DNA of 64,000 bases from Microbacterium sp. K24 (GCF_004794465.1 NZ_SSDJ01000146.1:28830-92829); one strand, 5' to 3'; counted from the stretch's first letter, positions 33,913 to 42,612 are shown. The notes: generated from the letters alone by a model not told the origin. Program-made: numbers and translations.

Positions 33913-34619
33913 GCGGCGACCTCTTCCCGCACACGCGCGCCCGTGTCGCTCACGATTCGGCCGTCGTGGATGCTGACCTGCCGCTCGGTGCGGGCGGCGA
34001 TGCTCGCGTCGTGCGTGATGATCACGACCGCCGTGCCGGAGCCCGCGATCGACGTGAGCAGTTCGAGGATGCGCTCGCCGGTCGTCGAGTCGAGCGCCCC
34101 GGTCGGCTCGTCGGCGAACAGCACCGACGGCTCTCCGACGATCGCCCGCGCGATCGCGACGCGCTGCTGCTCTCCGCCCGAGAGCTGCCCCGGCCGATGC
34201 TTCATCCGCTCGCCGAGACCGACGCGCTCCAGGGCGGCCGCCGCACGCGCGGCACGCTCGGCAGCCGGAACGCCCGAGTACAGCAGTCCGAGCGCGACGT
34301 TGTCGACCGCGCTGAGCGCCGGCAGCAGGAAGAACTGCTGGAACACGAAGCCGATGCGGCGAGCGCGAAGGGCCGCGCGTTCGCGTTCGGCGAGGAGCGC
34401 GGCATCCGTCCCGTCGATGAGCACCGTGCCGCTCGTGGGATCGTCGAGGGTGCCCATGATCGAGAGCATGGTGCTCTTCCCCGATCCGGATGCTCCGACG
34501 ACCGCCACGAGCTCGCCGCTCTCGATCGCCAGGCTCATCCCGTGCAGCACCCGCAGCGGCGGACTGCCGGGATACTCCTTCACCACGTCGACGAGCTCGA
34601 CCACGGTTCCGGGGTTCAC
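33909..34619 (-). CDS. ABC transporter ATP-binding protein, MacB/LolD type
   Basis: 236 aa ATPase with Walker A GASGSGKST near 41-49, the LolD-like Q-loop FVFQQFFLLPALSAVDNV, signature LSGGEQQRVAIARAI near 147 and Walker B VLFADEPTGALDS near 166. It energises the MacB-like permease. The GTG start at 34619 overlaps the adaptor stop codon. Gene order adaptor-ATPase-permease is standard for such export systems. Confidence 0.94.
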   Translation of the reverse strand: MNPGTVVELVDVVKEYPGSPPLRVLHGMSLAIESGELVAVVGASGSGKSTMLSIMGTLDDPTSGTVLIDGTDAALLAERERAALRARRIGFVFQQFFLLPALSAVDNVALGLLYSGVPAAERAARAAAALERVGLGERMKHRPGQLSGGEQQRVAIARAIVGEPSVLFADEPTGALDSTTGERILELLTSIAGSGTAVVIITHDASIAARTERQVSIHDGRIVSDTGARVREEVAA

Positions 34620-35671
34620 TGGGCCACCACCACGGCGTCGCCCGCGGCGAGCTTCCCCCCGACGATCTGCACCCGGGTGTCGGCGATGAGGCCGACCTCG
34701 ACCGCGACGCGCTCGACCTTGCCGCCCTTGCGCAGCACGTCGACCGCATAGCCGCCATCGGTCGTGGCGACGAGAGCGGTGACGGGCACCACGAGGGCGT
34801 CCTTCACCTCCGAGGTCGCGAAGACGACCTTCACCGCGCGCAGCCCGATGCCCTCGGCGACCGCAGGATCGGCGAACTCGATGTTCGCGGTCGGAGGCGT
34901 TGTCTCACCCTCCTTGTCGGTGGGCTGACCGCCGGGATCGACCGCGGTGATCGTCGCCGGCACCTCGGTGCCGTCGGGGAGGACCACGGTGACGGCAGTG
35001 CCCGGCAGGATCTCGCGCGCCTGCCCGTCGGTGAGCTTCGCGACCACCCGCAGGGCGGTGCTCGTGTAGGTCAGCGGACTCGCACCCGCCGAGTCGCCCA
35101 GCTGCGCCGTGACCGATTCGACGCGCACGGATGCCGCCGTGATGGCGACGACGTCGCCCAGCTTCACGACGCCGTCCTTCGTCACGCCCAGGGCCTTCTG
35201 CCAGGCCTTGACGTTGGCCTCGGTGACCGCGGTGAACTCGTCGTCGATCGTCATGTCCTTGCCGAAGCCGAGATCGGCGAGCGCCTGCTCCAGCTGCCGC
35301 ACGTCAGGACCCTTCTCGACGCCGATGCCGAGGTCACGCCAGAACGGCCGATCCCCGCGCATCGCGATCACGGGCTTGCCGTCGACCTCGTAGACGGCCT
35401 GTCCCACGCCGATCACGTCGCCGGCCTTGGGCAGGCGCGTGATCGTCCCGCCGCGCCCGGGCAGCGCGATGGACGCTCCGTAGCTGAGGCTGCCGTTGAT
35501 CCGGAGGTCGGATGTGAGCGTCGTGAGCTCGGCCTCGGCGGTCACGGGCTTCCGGCGGTCGTCGGGAGCTTCGGCGACCGAGCTCCACGGCTGCAGCACC
35601 GCCAGCGTCACCGCCGCCACCACGAGCAGCACTCCGACCGGCACCAGCACGCGCGTCATCCGGCGGCTCAT
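34616..35671 (-). CDS. Membrane fusion/adaptor protein with peptidoglycan-binding-like domain
   Basis: 351 aa. It has an N-terminal membrane anchor (about 7-27) and a beta-rich adaptor body. In the middle is a short peptidoglycan-binding_1-type segment (VRQLEQALADLGFG then FTAVTEANVKAWQKALGV, about 118-160). The C-terminal part has adaptor strands such as VVPVTALVATTDGGYAVDVL. In Gram-positive MacB systems such proteins link the permease to the wall. It overlaps both neighbouring genes by 4 bp, showing tight operon structure. Confidence 0.88.
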   Translation of the reverse strand: MSRRMTRVLVPVGVLLVVAAVTLAVLQPWSSVAEAPDDRRKPVTAEAELTTLTSDLRINGSLSYGASIALPGRGGTITRLPKAGDVIGVGQAVYEVDGKPVIAMRGDRPFWRDLGIGVEKGPDVRQLEQALADLGFGKDMTIDDEFTAVTEANVKAWQKALGVTKDGVVKLGDVVAITAASVRVESVTAQLGDSAGASPLTYTSTALRVVAKLTDGQAREILPGTAVTVVLPDGTEVPATITAVDPGGQPTDKEGETTPPTANIEFADPAVAEGIGLRAVKVVFATSEVKDALVVPVTALVATTDGGYAVDVLRKGGKVERVAVEVGLIADTRVQIVGGKLAAGDAVVVAQ

Positions 35672-36435
35672 TCGTCGCCCCCGGAAGGGATCGTGGTCGC
35701 CGCCATGACGCCGCCCTCGAAGTACTCGCCGAGAACGGCGTAGAAGTCGAAGTCGACCGATTCCACGCTCTCGGGGGTGAACATCGGGGGCATGTCCTCC
35801 ACGGTGTCCTGGCAGGCCTCGAACAGCGTCCGCGCCTCGTCCTCGGTGATGCCCACGGGCAGCTCGAGCATGCCGTCGGCATCCGGATCGGCGAAGTCGG
35901 TGAACCCGTTCTCCCGGGCGCAGGATGCGAAGGCGAGCGCCGTCTCGATCATCTCCTCAGCGGAGAGCATCTTCGTCTCGGAACCATCGGCCGCCGAGAT
36001 GTCGGGTTCCGGCTGCTCGAACTCGGGGACCTCCTCCTCGCACTTCTCCCAGGCGGCGCGCTGGCCGCCCTCCTCGGGATAGCCCGACGCTTCGGTCGAG
36101 GCGAGCCAGGTGCCGTCCTCGTCGGAGAAGACCATCATCATCGGCATCGATTCGCCGTCACCGGCGCCGTCGAGCGACCCGGCGTCGGCGCTCATCGTGC
36201 CCATCTGACCTTCGCCGGGAGCATCCGGCATGAGCAGGCCCACCTGCCCGCCCTCGACGATCTTGGCGGTCTGGCCCTCACCCGTGAGGCAGGTCACGAA
36301 ACGCGTCGCGGCGGCATCGTTCCCGCCGCCCTTCGCCTTGTCGTCGGCCGACGGTGCGGAGCAGGCGGCGAGCGCGACCACGGCCAGGATCACCGGGATC
36401 ACCGCCACGGAACGGCGGATCTTCACATCGAACAT
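35668..36435 (-). CDS. Hypothetical acidic lipoprotein, first gene of MacB-type operon
   Basis: 255 aa. The signal peptide has a lipobox VALAAC near residues 20-25. The mature part is very acidic and Met-rich, with four spaced cysteines in two similar segments (TRFVTCLTGEG, then AFASCARENGF and FEACQDTVEDM), suggesting a duplicated disulphide-bonded domain. No known family was recognised with certainty. Its position before the adaptor suggests a role in substrate capture or sensing at the cell surface. It is divergent from the response-regulator gene, whose product may control it. Confidence 0.78.
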   Translation of the reverse strand: MFDVKIRRSVAVIPVILAVVALAACSAPSADDKAKGGGNDAAATRFVTCLTGEGQTAKIVEGGQVGLLMPDAPGEGQMGTMSADAGSLDGAGDGESMPMMMVFSDEDGTWLASTEASGYPEEGGQRAAWEKCEEEVPEFEQPEPDISAADGSETKMLSAEEMIETALAFASCARENGFTDFADPDADGMLELPVGITEDEARTLFEACQDTVEDMPPMFTPESVESVDFDFYAVLGEYFEGGVMAATTIPSGGDE

Positions 36436-36522
36436 GACATTACCTCTCTTCCGGCCGCGGGTCGTCCGCGACTCTGCAGTCCGTTCTATGGAGGCGATGG
36501 TTTGCTGTCGGTATGACGGCGC

Positions 36523-36538
36523 CTAACCGGAAACTAAC
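36523..36538 (+). promoter_or_regulatory. Tandem 11-bp-spaced repeats, candidate OmpR-type regulator site
   Basis: CTAAC occurs at 36523-36527 and again at 36534-36538, exactly 11 bp apart (CTAACCGGAAACTAAC). OmpR/PhoB-type response regulators bind such tandem half-sites. The site is in the divergent region between the lipoprotein operon and the response-regulator gene, about 35 bp before the latter's start. Confidence 0.5.
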
Positions 36539-36572
36539 CTCGGGCCCCGCATCCTCGGATGCAGGAGGTGCC

Positions 36573-37238
36573 ATGCGTCTGCTGCTGGTCGAGGACGAGG
36601 CCGATCTGGCCGACACGCTGGCCGACGGCCTGCGACGAGAGGGATATCTCGTGGATGTCGCGCGCGACGGATCGAGCGCGCTCACCGCAGCCGCCTCGGC
36701 CGATGTCGACGTGATCGTGCTCGACCGCGACCTCCCCGTGCTCAGCGGCGATGCGGTCTGCCGCACCCTGGTCGCGCAGGAGTACCCGGCGCGCATCCTG
36801 ATGCTCACGGCAGCCGGCACCCTCGGCGATCGGGTGGCGGGGCTCGACCTCGGGGCCGACGACTACCTCGCCAAGCCCTTCGCCTATGTCGAGCTGCTCG
36901 CCCGCATCCGCGCCCTCGGGCGGCGCGGGGGCTCCGGCCGGCAGCGCGCGGTGCTGGAGTTCGCCGGCGTCCGTCTCGACACCGTGCGACGCGTCGTCGA
37001 GCGCAACGGCACACCGATGCGCCTCACGCTGAAGGAGTTCGGGGTGCTCGAGACCCTTCTCGCCGCGGAGGGCGGCTACGTCAGCTCGGACGATCTGCTC
37101 GACGAGGTGTGGGACGAGCCGCTCGAACGGACACGCGGCGTGGTCAAGATCGTGGTGCACACACTGCGCCGCAAACTCGGGGAACCCGCGGTGATCCAAT
37201 CCGCGGCCGGCCACGGCTACCGGATGGGGACGACATGA
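36573..37238 (+). CDS. Two-component response regulator, OmpR/PhoB family
   Basis: 221 aa. The receiver domain (about 1-118) has the acidic pocket EDE at 7-9, the phospho-acceptor Asp51 in VIVLDRDLP, the conserved Thr in MLTAAG and Lys in DYLAKPF. The C-terminal winged helix (about 125-220) ends IQSAAGHGYRMG. The ATG at 36573 has a GGAGG site. It is coupled to the sensor kinase gene by an ATGA overlap. By position it may control the divergent MacB-type export operon. Confidence 0.94.
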   Translation: MRLLLVEDEADLADTLADGLRREGYLVDVARDGSSALTAAASADVDVIVLDRDLPVLSGDAVCRTLVAQEYPARILMLTAAGTLGDRVAGLDLGADDYLAKPFAYVELLARIRALGRRGGSGRQRAVLEFAGVRLDTVRRVVERNGTPMRLTLKEFGVLETLLAAEGGYVSSDDLLDEVWDEPLERTRGVVKIVVHTLRRKLGEPAVIQSAAGHGYRMGTT

Positions 37239-38527
37239 GACGGATGAGCTTCCACAGGCGGCTCGTGATCATCATCGCGGGCGCGTTCATCGCGGTGGGC
37301 GCGGCGCTGCTGACCGTGCAGTACCTCGTCGTGCAGCAGCTCTTCGCCTCGGCGCTCTCGGTGACCGCGGCGAGCTGCGTGCCGGTCTCCGGCGTGGCAG
37401 CCCTCACCGAGGGAACGAGCCCGGCCGAGACGACGAGCCCGACCGACGGCACGGACGTCACCGACGTCTCCCCGCTCACCGACGACGGCCTCACATACGG
37501 GACCGCCAGCACGGGGTGCGCCTTCGTCGCCGATTCGGTCGACTTCCAGCTGGCCACGCCGATGGAGACCGTGTCGGTGGATGCCGTCGGCGGCGCCGTG
37601 CTGCAGCAGTCCACCTTCCTCGCGGACGAGGTGGGCGGCGGTCTGCTGCTGTGGTCGGTCGTGGTGCTCGTGGCGTTCACCGGTGTCGCCGCCGCCATCG
37701 CGTTCTGGCTCGCGAGACGATCGCTCGGACGCATCGGCGAGGTCACCGCCACCGCGCGCGACATCTCCGAGCGCGACCTCGGGCGCCGCCTCGCCCTGCC
37801 GGGCCCCGACGACGAGATCAAGGAGCTGGGCGACACGATCGACGGCATGCTCGACCGCCTGCAGTCGGCGTTCGCGGCCCAGGACCGCTTCGTCGCGAAC
37901 GCCTCGCACGAACTCCGCACCCCGCTCACGACGACGCGCACCGCACTCGAGATCCCGCTGGAGCAGGGCAGCGTGCCCGACGACCTCCAGCCGAACATGC
38001 AGAGGGCGCTGCGGGCGACCGAGCAGAGCGAACGGCTCATCACGGCGCTCCTCACGCTCGCCCGATCGCGCACCGGACTCGAGCATGTCGAACCCGTGGC
38101 TCTCGACGAGGTGATCGCCGAGGAGATCGAGGAGCTCGATGGGCAGGACGTCACGGTCCACACCCGCGTCGAGGCGGTCTCCATCGACGGCGACGGGATG
38201 CTGGCGGCCCGGGCCGTGCGCAACCTGCTCGAGAACGGCATCCGCCACAACGTCCCCGGCGGGGAGCTGTGGGTGCGCTGCCGACGCGAGGGCGAGCACG
38301 CGGTCATCGAGGTGGAGAACACGGGCGCGCGGATCGCGGCCGAGACCCTCGCGCTGCTCACCGAGCCGTTCTATCGCGGTGATGCGAGCCGCACCTCGGC
38401 CGGGCCCGACGGCACCGGCCTGGGACTCGCGATCGTGCAGAGCATCGCCCAGTCGCACGGCGGTCAGCTGCACCTCGCGGCGCGGAGGAACGGCGGGTTG
38501 GTGGCGACGCTGCGGCTTCCCGTCTGA
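37235..38527 (+). CDS. Two-component sensor histidine kinase
   Basis: 430 aa membrane kinase. Two transmembrane helices (about 8-32 and 132-155) flank an extracytoplasmic region rich in Thr/Ser/Asp with two cysteines (AASCVPVSG and STGCAFV), possibly disulphide-linked. HAMP follows at about 156-210, then the HisKA domain with His225 in NASHELRTPL. The ATPase domain shows the N box LLENGIRHNV, then GPDGTGLGLAIVQSIAQSHGG. It phosphorylates the 36573 regulator. The signal may be an envelope or antibiotic stress, inferred from the neighbouring exporter. Confidence 0.94.
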   Translation: MRRMSFHRRLVIIIAGAFIAVGAALLTVQYLVVQQLFASALSVTAASCVPVSGVAALTEGTSPAETTSPTDGTDVTDVSPLTDDGLTYGTASTGCAFVADSVDFQLATPMETVSVDAVGGAVLQQSTFLADEVGGGLLLWSVVVLVAFTGVAAAIAFWLARRSLGRIGEVTATARDISERDLGRRLALPGPDDEIKELGDTIDGMLDRLQSAFAAQDRFVANASHELRTPLTTTRTALEIPLEQGSVPDDLQPNMQRALRATEQSERLITALLTLARSRTGLEHVEPVALDEVIAEEIEELDGQDVTVHTRVEAVSIDGDGMLAARAVRNLLENGIRHNVPGGELWVRCRREGEHAVIEVENTGARIAAETLALLTEPFYRGDASRTSAGPDGTGLGLAIVQSIAQSHGGQLHLAARRNGGLVATLRLPV

Positions 38528-38563
38528 GCGCGGAAGCTCGAAGACCCCTCCTGCGATGTAGTC

Positions 38564-38587
38564 GTCGTCACCCTCCGGACTGACGAC
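38564..38587 (+). terminator. Candidate terminator after the sensor kinase
   Basis: GTCGTCA (38564-38570) pairs with TGACGAC (38581-38587) around a 10-base loop, 37 bp after the kinase stop. There is no T-run; the stem is modest. Confidence 0.4.
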
Positions 38588-38617
38588 GCCCGCGCCGGTG
38601 GTGGCGAGAGTGGAAGC

Positions 38618-39061
38618 ATGAGAAATACCCTCCTCCCTCGACTCGCCGGCGCAGGCCTCCTCGTGACTGTGATGCTGACGGCATCCGGCTGCGGCGTCGT
38701 CGATGCCCTCGTCTACAAGCAGAAGTCCGCGGAGTATCCGGATGCCGCCGCTTTCGAGACCGACGCAGACCTCGACGTCCCGTGGCTGCCGGCCGACAGC
38801 ACCGCCATCCGTGTCACGCAGTCGACCCAGGCCGACGATGCGGCGATCGCCCTCGACAGCGACGAGGCGCTCGACGACGCGCTGTGCGCCGAGGTGCCCC
38901 GGCAGTCCGCTCCGGCATACGTTCTCGACGACACGATCGACGTCTACAAGGTCGCGTCGGTCTTCGCGTGCGGGGCGTGGAGTGTGGCGCAGACGCCCGA
39001 CGGGTGGCTCGGCTGGACGCCCAACCACCCCGACGAGGCGGCCCAGAGCCCGACATCCTGA
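38618..39061 (+). CDS. Hypothetical lipoprotein, 147 aa
   Basis: Signal peptide with lipobox ASGC near residue 25 (VTVMLTASGCGVVDAL), followed by a small mature domain of about 120 residues. The pattern YPDAAAFETDADLDVPWLPADSTAIRV is followed by two cysteines (ALCAEVP and VFACGAW) and a Trp-rich end (GWLGWTPNHPDE). The family is not recognised. It is probably surface-anchored. It follows the two-component genes by 90 bp with a possible terminator between, so it may be transcribed separately. Confidence 0.75.
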   Translation: MRNTLLPRLAGAGLLVTVMLTASGCGVVDALVYKQKSAEYPDAAAFETDADLDVPWLPADSTAIRVTQSTQADDAAIALDSDEALDDALCAEVPRQSAPAYVLDDTIDVYKVASVFACGAWSVAQTPDGWLGWTPNHPDEAAQSPTS

Positions 39062-39092
39062 CTCCGGTCGCAGTTAGCGCCGGTTGCGGGCG

Positions 39093-39151
39093 TTCCGGTC
39101 GCAGTTCCTGCCGCCCGAACGCTCGGGAGGCGGCGCATACTGCGACCGGAA
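39093..39151. repeat. 59-bp imperfect palindrome, shared family copy 2
   Basis: The left arm (from 39093) reads TTCCGGTCGCAGTTCCTGCC, the same 20 bases as an arm of the 32628-32686 palindrome. The right arm (39131-39151) pairs with it in 17 of 21 positions, with an inner CCCGA/TCGGG stem. Another direct copy of CCGGTCGCAGTT stands at 39064-39075. It lies between the convergent lipoprotein and ProX genes. Confidence 0.85.
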
Positions 39152-39167
39152 CGGCGGATGCTGCGCG

Positions 39168-40088
39168 TCAGCTGCTGACGACCCAGTCGAACTGGTCGCC
39201 GTTCTCCTCGAGCCAGGCGTCGACGGCTTCGGCCTCGCGACCCTCGCCGTACTCGTTCACGACGAGGTCTTCCAGCGAGCCGTACTGCTCGTCGTCCAGC
39301 ACGATCTGCGAGATCAGCTCGGCGGCCTCGGGGAACTCCGACGCGAACCCCTTCGTGCCGAGGAAGTGCAGGCCCTCGGCCTCTCCCATCGCGCCCTTCG
39401 GGTCTTCGAGGTCCTTCACGGGGAAGGCATCGTTGGCCCAGAACGGACGCCACAGCGTGACGGCGATGTCCTCCTTCTTCTCGGTCGCGGACTTCAGCTC
39501 GGTGAGCATCGCGGCGGTAGACGAGGTGACGAGCTCGTACTGGCTGTCGAGACCGTACTCCGGCAGCATCTTCTGCGTCTGCGCGGTGAGACCGGCGCCG
39601 GGTTCGATGCCGTAGATCTTGCCGCCGAGATCGGCATCCGCGAGGTCGTCGATCGTCTCGAGGTCGGAGTACTCCGGCACGGCGATCGTCAGGCGGGCGT
39701 TGTCGTAGTACGTGCCGAGGTCTTCGATCGAGTCGCCGTAGGTCGCCATGTACTCGGCATGCGTGACCTCGGGCCACGCCGACGGGAACAGGTCGACGTC
39801 GCCCTGCGCGAGTCCCGTGTAGAGCGGGCCCGCCTCGGTCAGCGTCTTCAGCTCGACGTCGTAGCCGATCTTCTCGAGCTGGTCCTGCAGCAGGTAGGCG
39901 GTGCTGAGACCGTCGGTCCACGACGGGAGGAACCCGAGCGTGATGGTGCCCTTGTCGCCTCCTCCGCCGGTGCTTCCGCCGCCGCCGAGCTCGATGGTTC
40001 CGCCGGCGCCGTCGCTCGCGCATCCGGAGAGGGCGAGGGCTCCTGCGGCGCCGAGGGCCGCGATGGACATGATCGTGCGCTTACGCAT
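39168..40088 (-). CDS. proX: Glycine betaine/proline ABC transporter substrate-binding lipoprotein
   Basis: 306 aa binding protein of the OpuAC/ProX family with a lipobox ALSGC near residues 19-23 and a Gly/Ser-rich linker. Aromatic residues suited to trapping a trimethylammonium group are seen in LPSWTDG, FPSAWPEV and LWRPFWAND. Binding-fold segments such as YDNARLTIAVPEYSD and YGIEPGAGLTAQ also match. It captures osmoprotectants outside the cell. It overlaps the permease gene by 8 bp and is last in the operon. Confidence 0.93.
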   Translation of the reverse strand: MRKRTIMSIAALGAAGALALSGCASDGAGGTIELGGGGSTGGGGDKGTITLGFLPSWTDGLSTAYLLQDQLEKIGYDVELKTLTEAGPLYTGLAQGDVDLFPSAWPEVTHAEYMATYGDSIEDLGTYYDNARLTIAVPEYSDLETIDDLADADLGGKIYGIEPGAGLTAQTQKMLPEYGLDSQYELVTSSTAAMLTELKSATEKKEDIAVTLWRPFWANDAFPVKDLEDPKGAMGEAEGLHFLGTKGFASEFPEAAELISQIVLDDEQYGSLEDLVVNEYGEGREAEAVDAWLEENGDQFDWVVSS

Positions 40089-41043
40089 TCTGGAGCTCCT
40101 TCTCTTCGACGGGCTTCTCGGGTGTCTCGACGACCGGAGCGGATGCCGCGGCGGCCGCAGTCGCCTGGCGCTGCGCGCGCCGACGACGGATCACGGCGAG
40201 CAGCGACGCCGGGTTCTGACCCAGCGTGCCGAGCGCGGCGGTGACGCGGTCGAGGAAGACGGCGATCAGCACGACGCCGAGACCGGCCTCCACGCCCTTG
40301 GCGATGTTGACGGTCGAGATGGCCTCGACGACCATCTTCCCGAGGCCGTCGGCTCCCGCCATCCCGGCGATGACCGCCATGGAGAGCGCGAGCATGATGA
40401 CCTGGTTGATGCCGGCGAGGATCGTCGGCATCGCGAGCGGAAGCTGGATGCCGCGCAGGATCTGCCCCGGCTTCGCGCCGAAGGCCTGACCGGCCTCGAC
40501 GGTCTCGGAGTCGACCCCGCGGATGCCGAGCTCGGTCAGGCGCACGCCCGGAGGCAGCGCGAAGATGACCGTCGCGACGAGTCCGGGAACGACGCCGATG
40601 CTGAAGAACACGATCGCGGGGATGAGGTACACGAACGCCGGCATGGTCTGCATGAAGTCGAGCACGGGCTTGAGCACCGCGCGGACCGTGGCGTTGCGCG
40701 CCGACCAGATGCCCAGCGGCACGGCGATCAGCACCGCGACGAGCGCGGCGACCAGCACGAGCGCGAGCGTCTGCATCGCGGGGACCCACAGGCCCATCGC
40801 GACGATCAGCGCGAACGAGATGATCGTGCCGATGGCCAGCTGCCATGAGCGCACCAGCCAGGCGATGAGCGCGGCGAGCGCGATCACGACGAAGAAGTAG
40901 GGCAGCAGCAGCAGCGAGGTGAGCCCGTCGACGAGGAACGTCACGACGAACGAGACGACGTCGAGCAGACCGTCGAGGTTGACCTTGACCCAGTCGACGC
41001 CGGCTTCGACCCAGCTGCCGAGGGGGATGCGGAAACCGTCCAT
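40081..41043 (-). CDS. proW: Glycine betaine/proline ABC transporter permease
   Basis: 320 aa ProW/OpuAB-type permease. An N-terminal extension precedes six or so membrane spans. The segments VPLGIWSARNATVRAVLKPVLDFMQTMPAFVYLIP and the EAA loop EAGQAFGAKPGQILRGIQLPLAMPTILAGINQ are hallmark sequences of the family. The tail is Ala/Glu-rich and basic-acidic. ATG 41043 shares one base with the stop of the ATPase gene. It forms the membrane channel of the osmoprotectant importer. Confidence 0.94.
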   Translation of the reverse strand: MDGFRIPLGSWVEAGVDWVKVNLDGLLDVVSFVVTFLVDGLTSLLLLPYFFVVIALAALIAWLVRSWQLAIGTIISFALIVAMGLWVPAMQTLALVLVAALVAVLIAVPLGIWSARNATVRAVLKPVLDFMQTMPAFVYLIPAIVFFSIGVVPGLVATVIFALPPGVRLTELGIRGVDSETVEAGQAFGAKPGQILRGIQLPLAMPTILAGINQVIMLALSMAVIAGMAGADGLGKMVVEAISTVNIAKGVEAGLGVVLIAVFLDRVTAALGTLGQNPASLLAVIRRRRAQRQATAAAAASAPVVETPEKPVEEKELQNA

Positions 41044-42356
41044 CAGCGCACCTCCTCGATCACGTCGGTTCCTGAGCCCGTCGAAGGGCCGGGATCCGTC
41101 CATCCGTCGTCGAGCACGGCGTCGATCTCGGCCTGCGGCATCGGCATAAGGGGAAGGATGATCTCCTCGGTGGCACCCGGTCCGGGGCCGAGGGCGGCGA
41201 GCAGCGTCACGCGGGGGATCACGCCGGTGAGGCGGCCATCGGCATCCACCACGGCGAGCGGCAGCGGCGACTCGACGGCGGGGACGAACAGGTTCATCAG
41301 CACCTCGTCTTCGCGCACGCTCTGCAGCACGGGCTTGAGCACGGAATTCAGCGTCGTCGCGCCGGAGCGCACGAGCTTCACGGCATCCCGGTCGGTGACG
41401 ACGCCGAGCAGCTGGCGGTCGCGGCCGACGACGTAGGTCGCCGACATGTACGCGTCGCGCATCTGTCGGAGCGCGGTGCGGGGGCCGGCGGTCTCGGGGA
41501 CGACGGGGCGCGGCCGCTCCATGACGTTCGCGGCGGTGAGCACACGGGCCCGGTCGACGTCCTGCACGAACTGCTCGACGTAGTCGTTCGCCGGATCCAT
41601 GAGGATGTCCTCCGGCGTGCCGATCTGCACGATGCGGCCGTCGCGCATCACGGCGATGCGGTCGCCGAGGAACATGGCCTCGTTGAGGTCGTGGGTGATG
41701 AAGACGATGGTCTTCTGCAGCTTCTCCTGCAGTTCGAGCAGCTGCTCCTGCATCTCGCGGCGGATGAGGGGGTCGAGGGCGCTGAACGCCTCGTCCATGA
41801 GCAGGATGTCGCTGTCGGCGGCGAGCGCGCGGGCGATGCCGACGCGCTGCTGCATGCCGCCGGAGAGCTCGGACGGCATCTTCTCGCCCTGGCCCTCGAG
41901 GCCGACCAGCGAGAGGATCTCCTCGGCCTTCGCCAGGCGGGTGGTCTTGTCGACGCCCTTCAGCTCGAGCGGGTAGGCGACGTTCGCGGCGACCGTGCGG
42001 TGCGGCAGCAGGGCGAAGTGCTGGAACACCATCGAGATGCGGTCCCGACGGATCTCGCGCAGCTGCCCGTTGGGGATGCCGGTGATGGGATCGCCGGTGA
42101 CGGTGACCGAGCCGGAGGAGGCGTCGTGCAGGCCGTTGAGCATGCGGATGATGGTGGACTTGCCCGATCCGGACAGGCCCATGATCACGAAGATCTCCCC
42201 ACGGTTGACGGTGAAGCTGGCGTCGATGACGGCGGCCATTCCCGCGTCGGCGACGTCGGTACGGCTCTCACCGGCCTTCAGCCGACGGACGGCCTGGCTC
42301 GGATTCTTCCCGAACACTTTGAACAGATTGCGCGCTTCAAGAGCGATTTCGGACAC
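41043..42356 (-). CDS. proV: Glycine betaine/proline ABC transporter ATP-binding protein with CBS domains
   Basis: 437 aa. The ABC domain starts with the ProV-specific segment FKVFGKNPSQAVRRL. Walker A is GLSGSGKST near 60, the signature LSGGMQQRVGIARAL near 165, and Walker B ILLMDEAFSALDPL near 184. A pair of CBS domains (about 275-400), which sense ionic strength or nucleotides in the OpuA system, ends the protein. The C-terminal tail encodes GPSTGSGTD, produced by a repetitive DNA word (see 41067). GTG 42356 with a GGGGG site is preferred over the in-frame ATG at 42377. First gene of proVWX. Confidence 0.94.
   Translation of the reverse strand: MSEIALEARNLFKVFGKNPSQAVRRLKAGESRTDVADAGMAAVIDASFTVNRGEIFVIMGLSGSGKSTIIRMLNGLHDASSGSVTVTGDPITGIPNGQLREIRRDRISMVFQHFALLPHRTVAANVAYPLELKGVDKTTRLAKAEEILSLVGLEGQGEKMPSELSGGMQQRVGIARALAADSDILLMDEAFSALDPLIRREMQEQLLELQEKLQKTIVFITHDLNEAMFLGDRIAVMRDGRIVQIGTPEDILMDPANDYVEQFVQDVDRARVLTAANVMERPRPVVPETAGPRTALRQMRDAYMSATYVVGRDRQLLGVVTDRDAVKLVRSGATTLNSVLKPVLQSVREDEVLMNLFVPAVESPLPLAVVDADGRLTGVIPRVTLLAALGPGPGATEEIILPLMPMPQAEIDAVLDDGWTDPGPSTGSGTDVIEEVR
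41067..41093. repeat. Dispersed repeat word inside the 3' end of proV
   Basis: The plus-strand stretch containing TTCCTGAGCCCGTCGAAGGG is a variant of a short repetitive word that I recall as widespread in Microbacteriaceae and other actinobacteria. Read on the proV strand it encodes the Pro-Ser-Thr-Gly-Ser-Gly tail. Insertion of the word near the gene end would explain this low-complexity C-terminus. No second copy was noticed in this window. Confidence 0.5.
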
Positions 42357-42612
42357 GTTTCCCCCGCGGCTCAGCATGGGGTGGCTGAGCCTGCTTCGGT
42401 TACGCCCGGGTGATGCTCACGGGGCCGTTCGACATGACTGCTGTGGCGGCGCGGGCAGCGGATTTCGGATCCGCCGCAGAGAGCATCGACCGTACGTCCA
42501 CGCCTCTTCGCAGCACAGCTCATCGAAAGAAGGACGTGGTCGCGGACTGGTCTTTCGGGCCATCAGGCCCACAGACCAACGTAACGAAATGGCTGATCAG
42601 GGGCAAATCCGC
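42357..42612 (-). promoter_or_regulatory. proVWX upstream region with two hairpins
   Basis: About 300 bp without a convincing gene separates proV from the 42665 methyltransferase. On the minus strand it holds GGCTCAG/CTGAGCC (42391-42368), a stem just before the proV ribosome-binding site. It also holds a larger stem in which TGGTCT/AGACCA (42549-42554/42573-42578) encloses GGGCC/GGCCC with an ATCA loop. These may form a regulatory leader for osmotic control. No known riboswitch class was recognised. Confidence 0.4.

Noticed and set aside
34620..34758. Extension joining the MacB-like ATPase and permease into one long protein
   Set aside because: It arises from an out-of-frame reading across the ATPase gene; the two genes have separate starts with 4-bp overlap.
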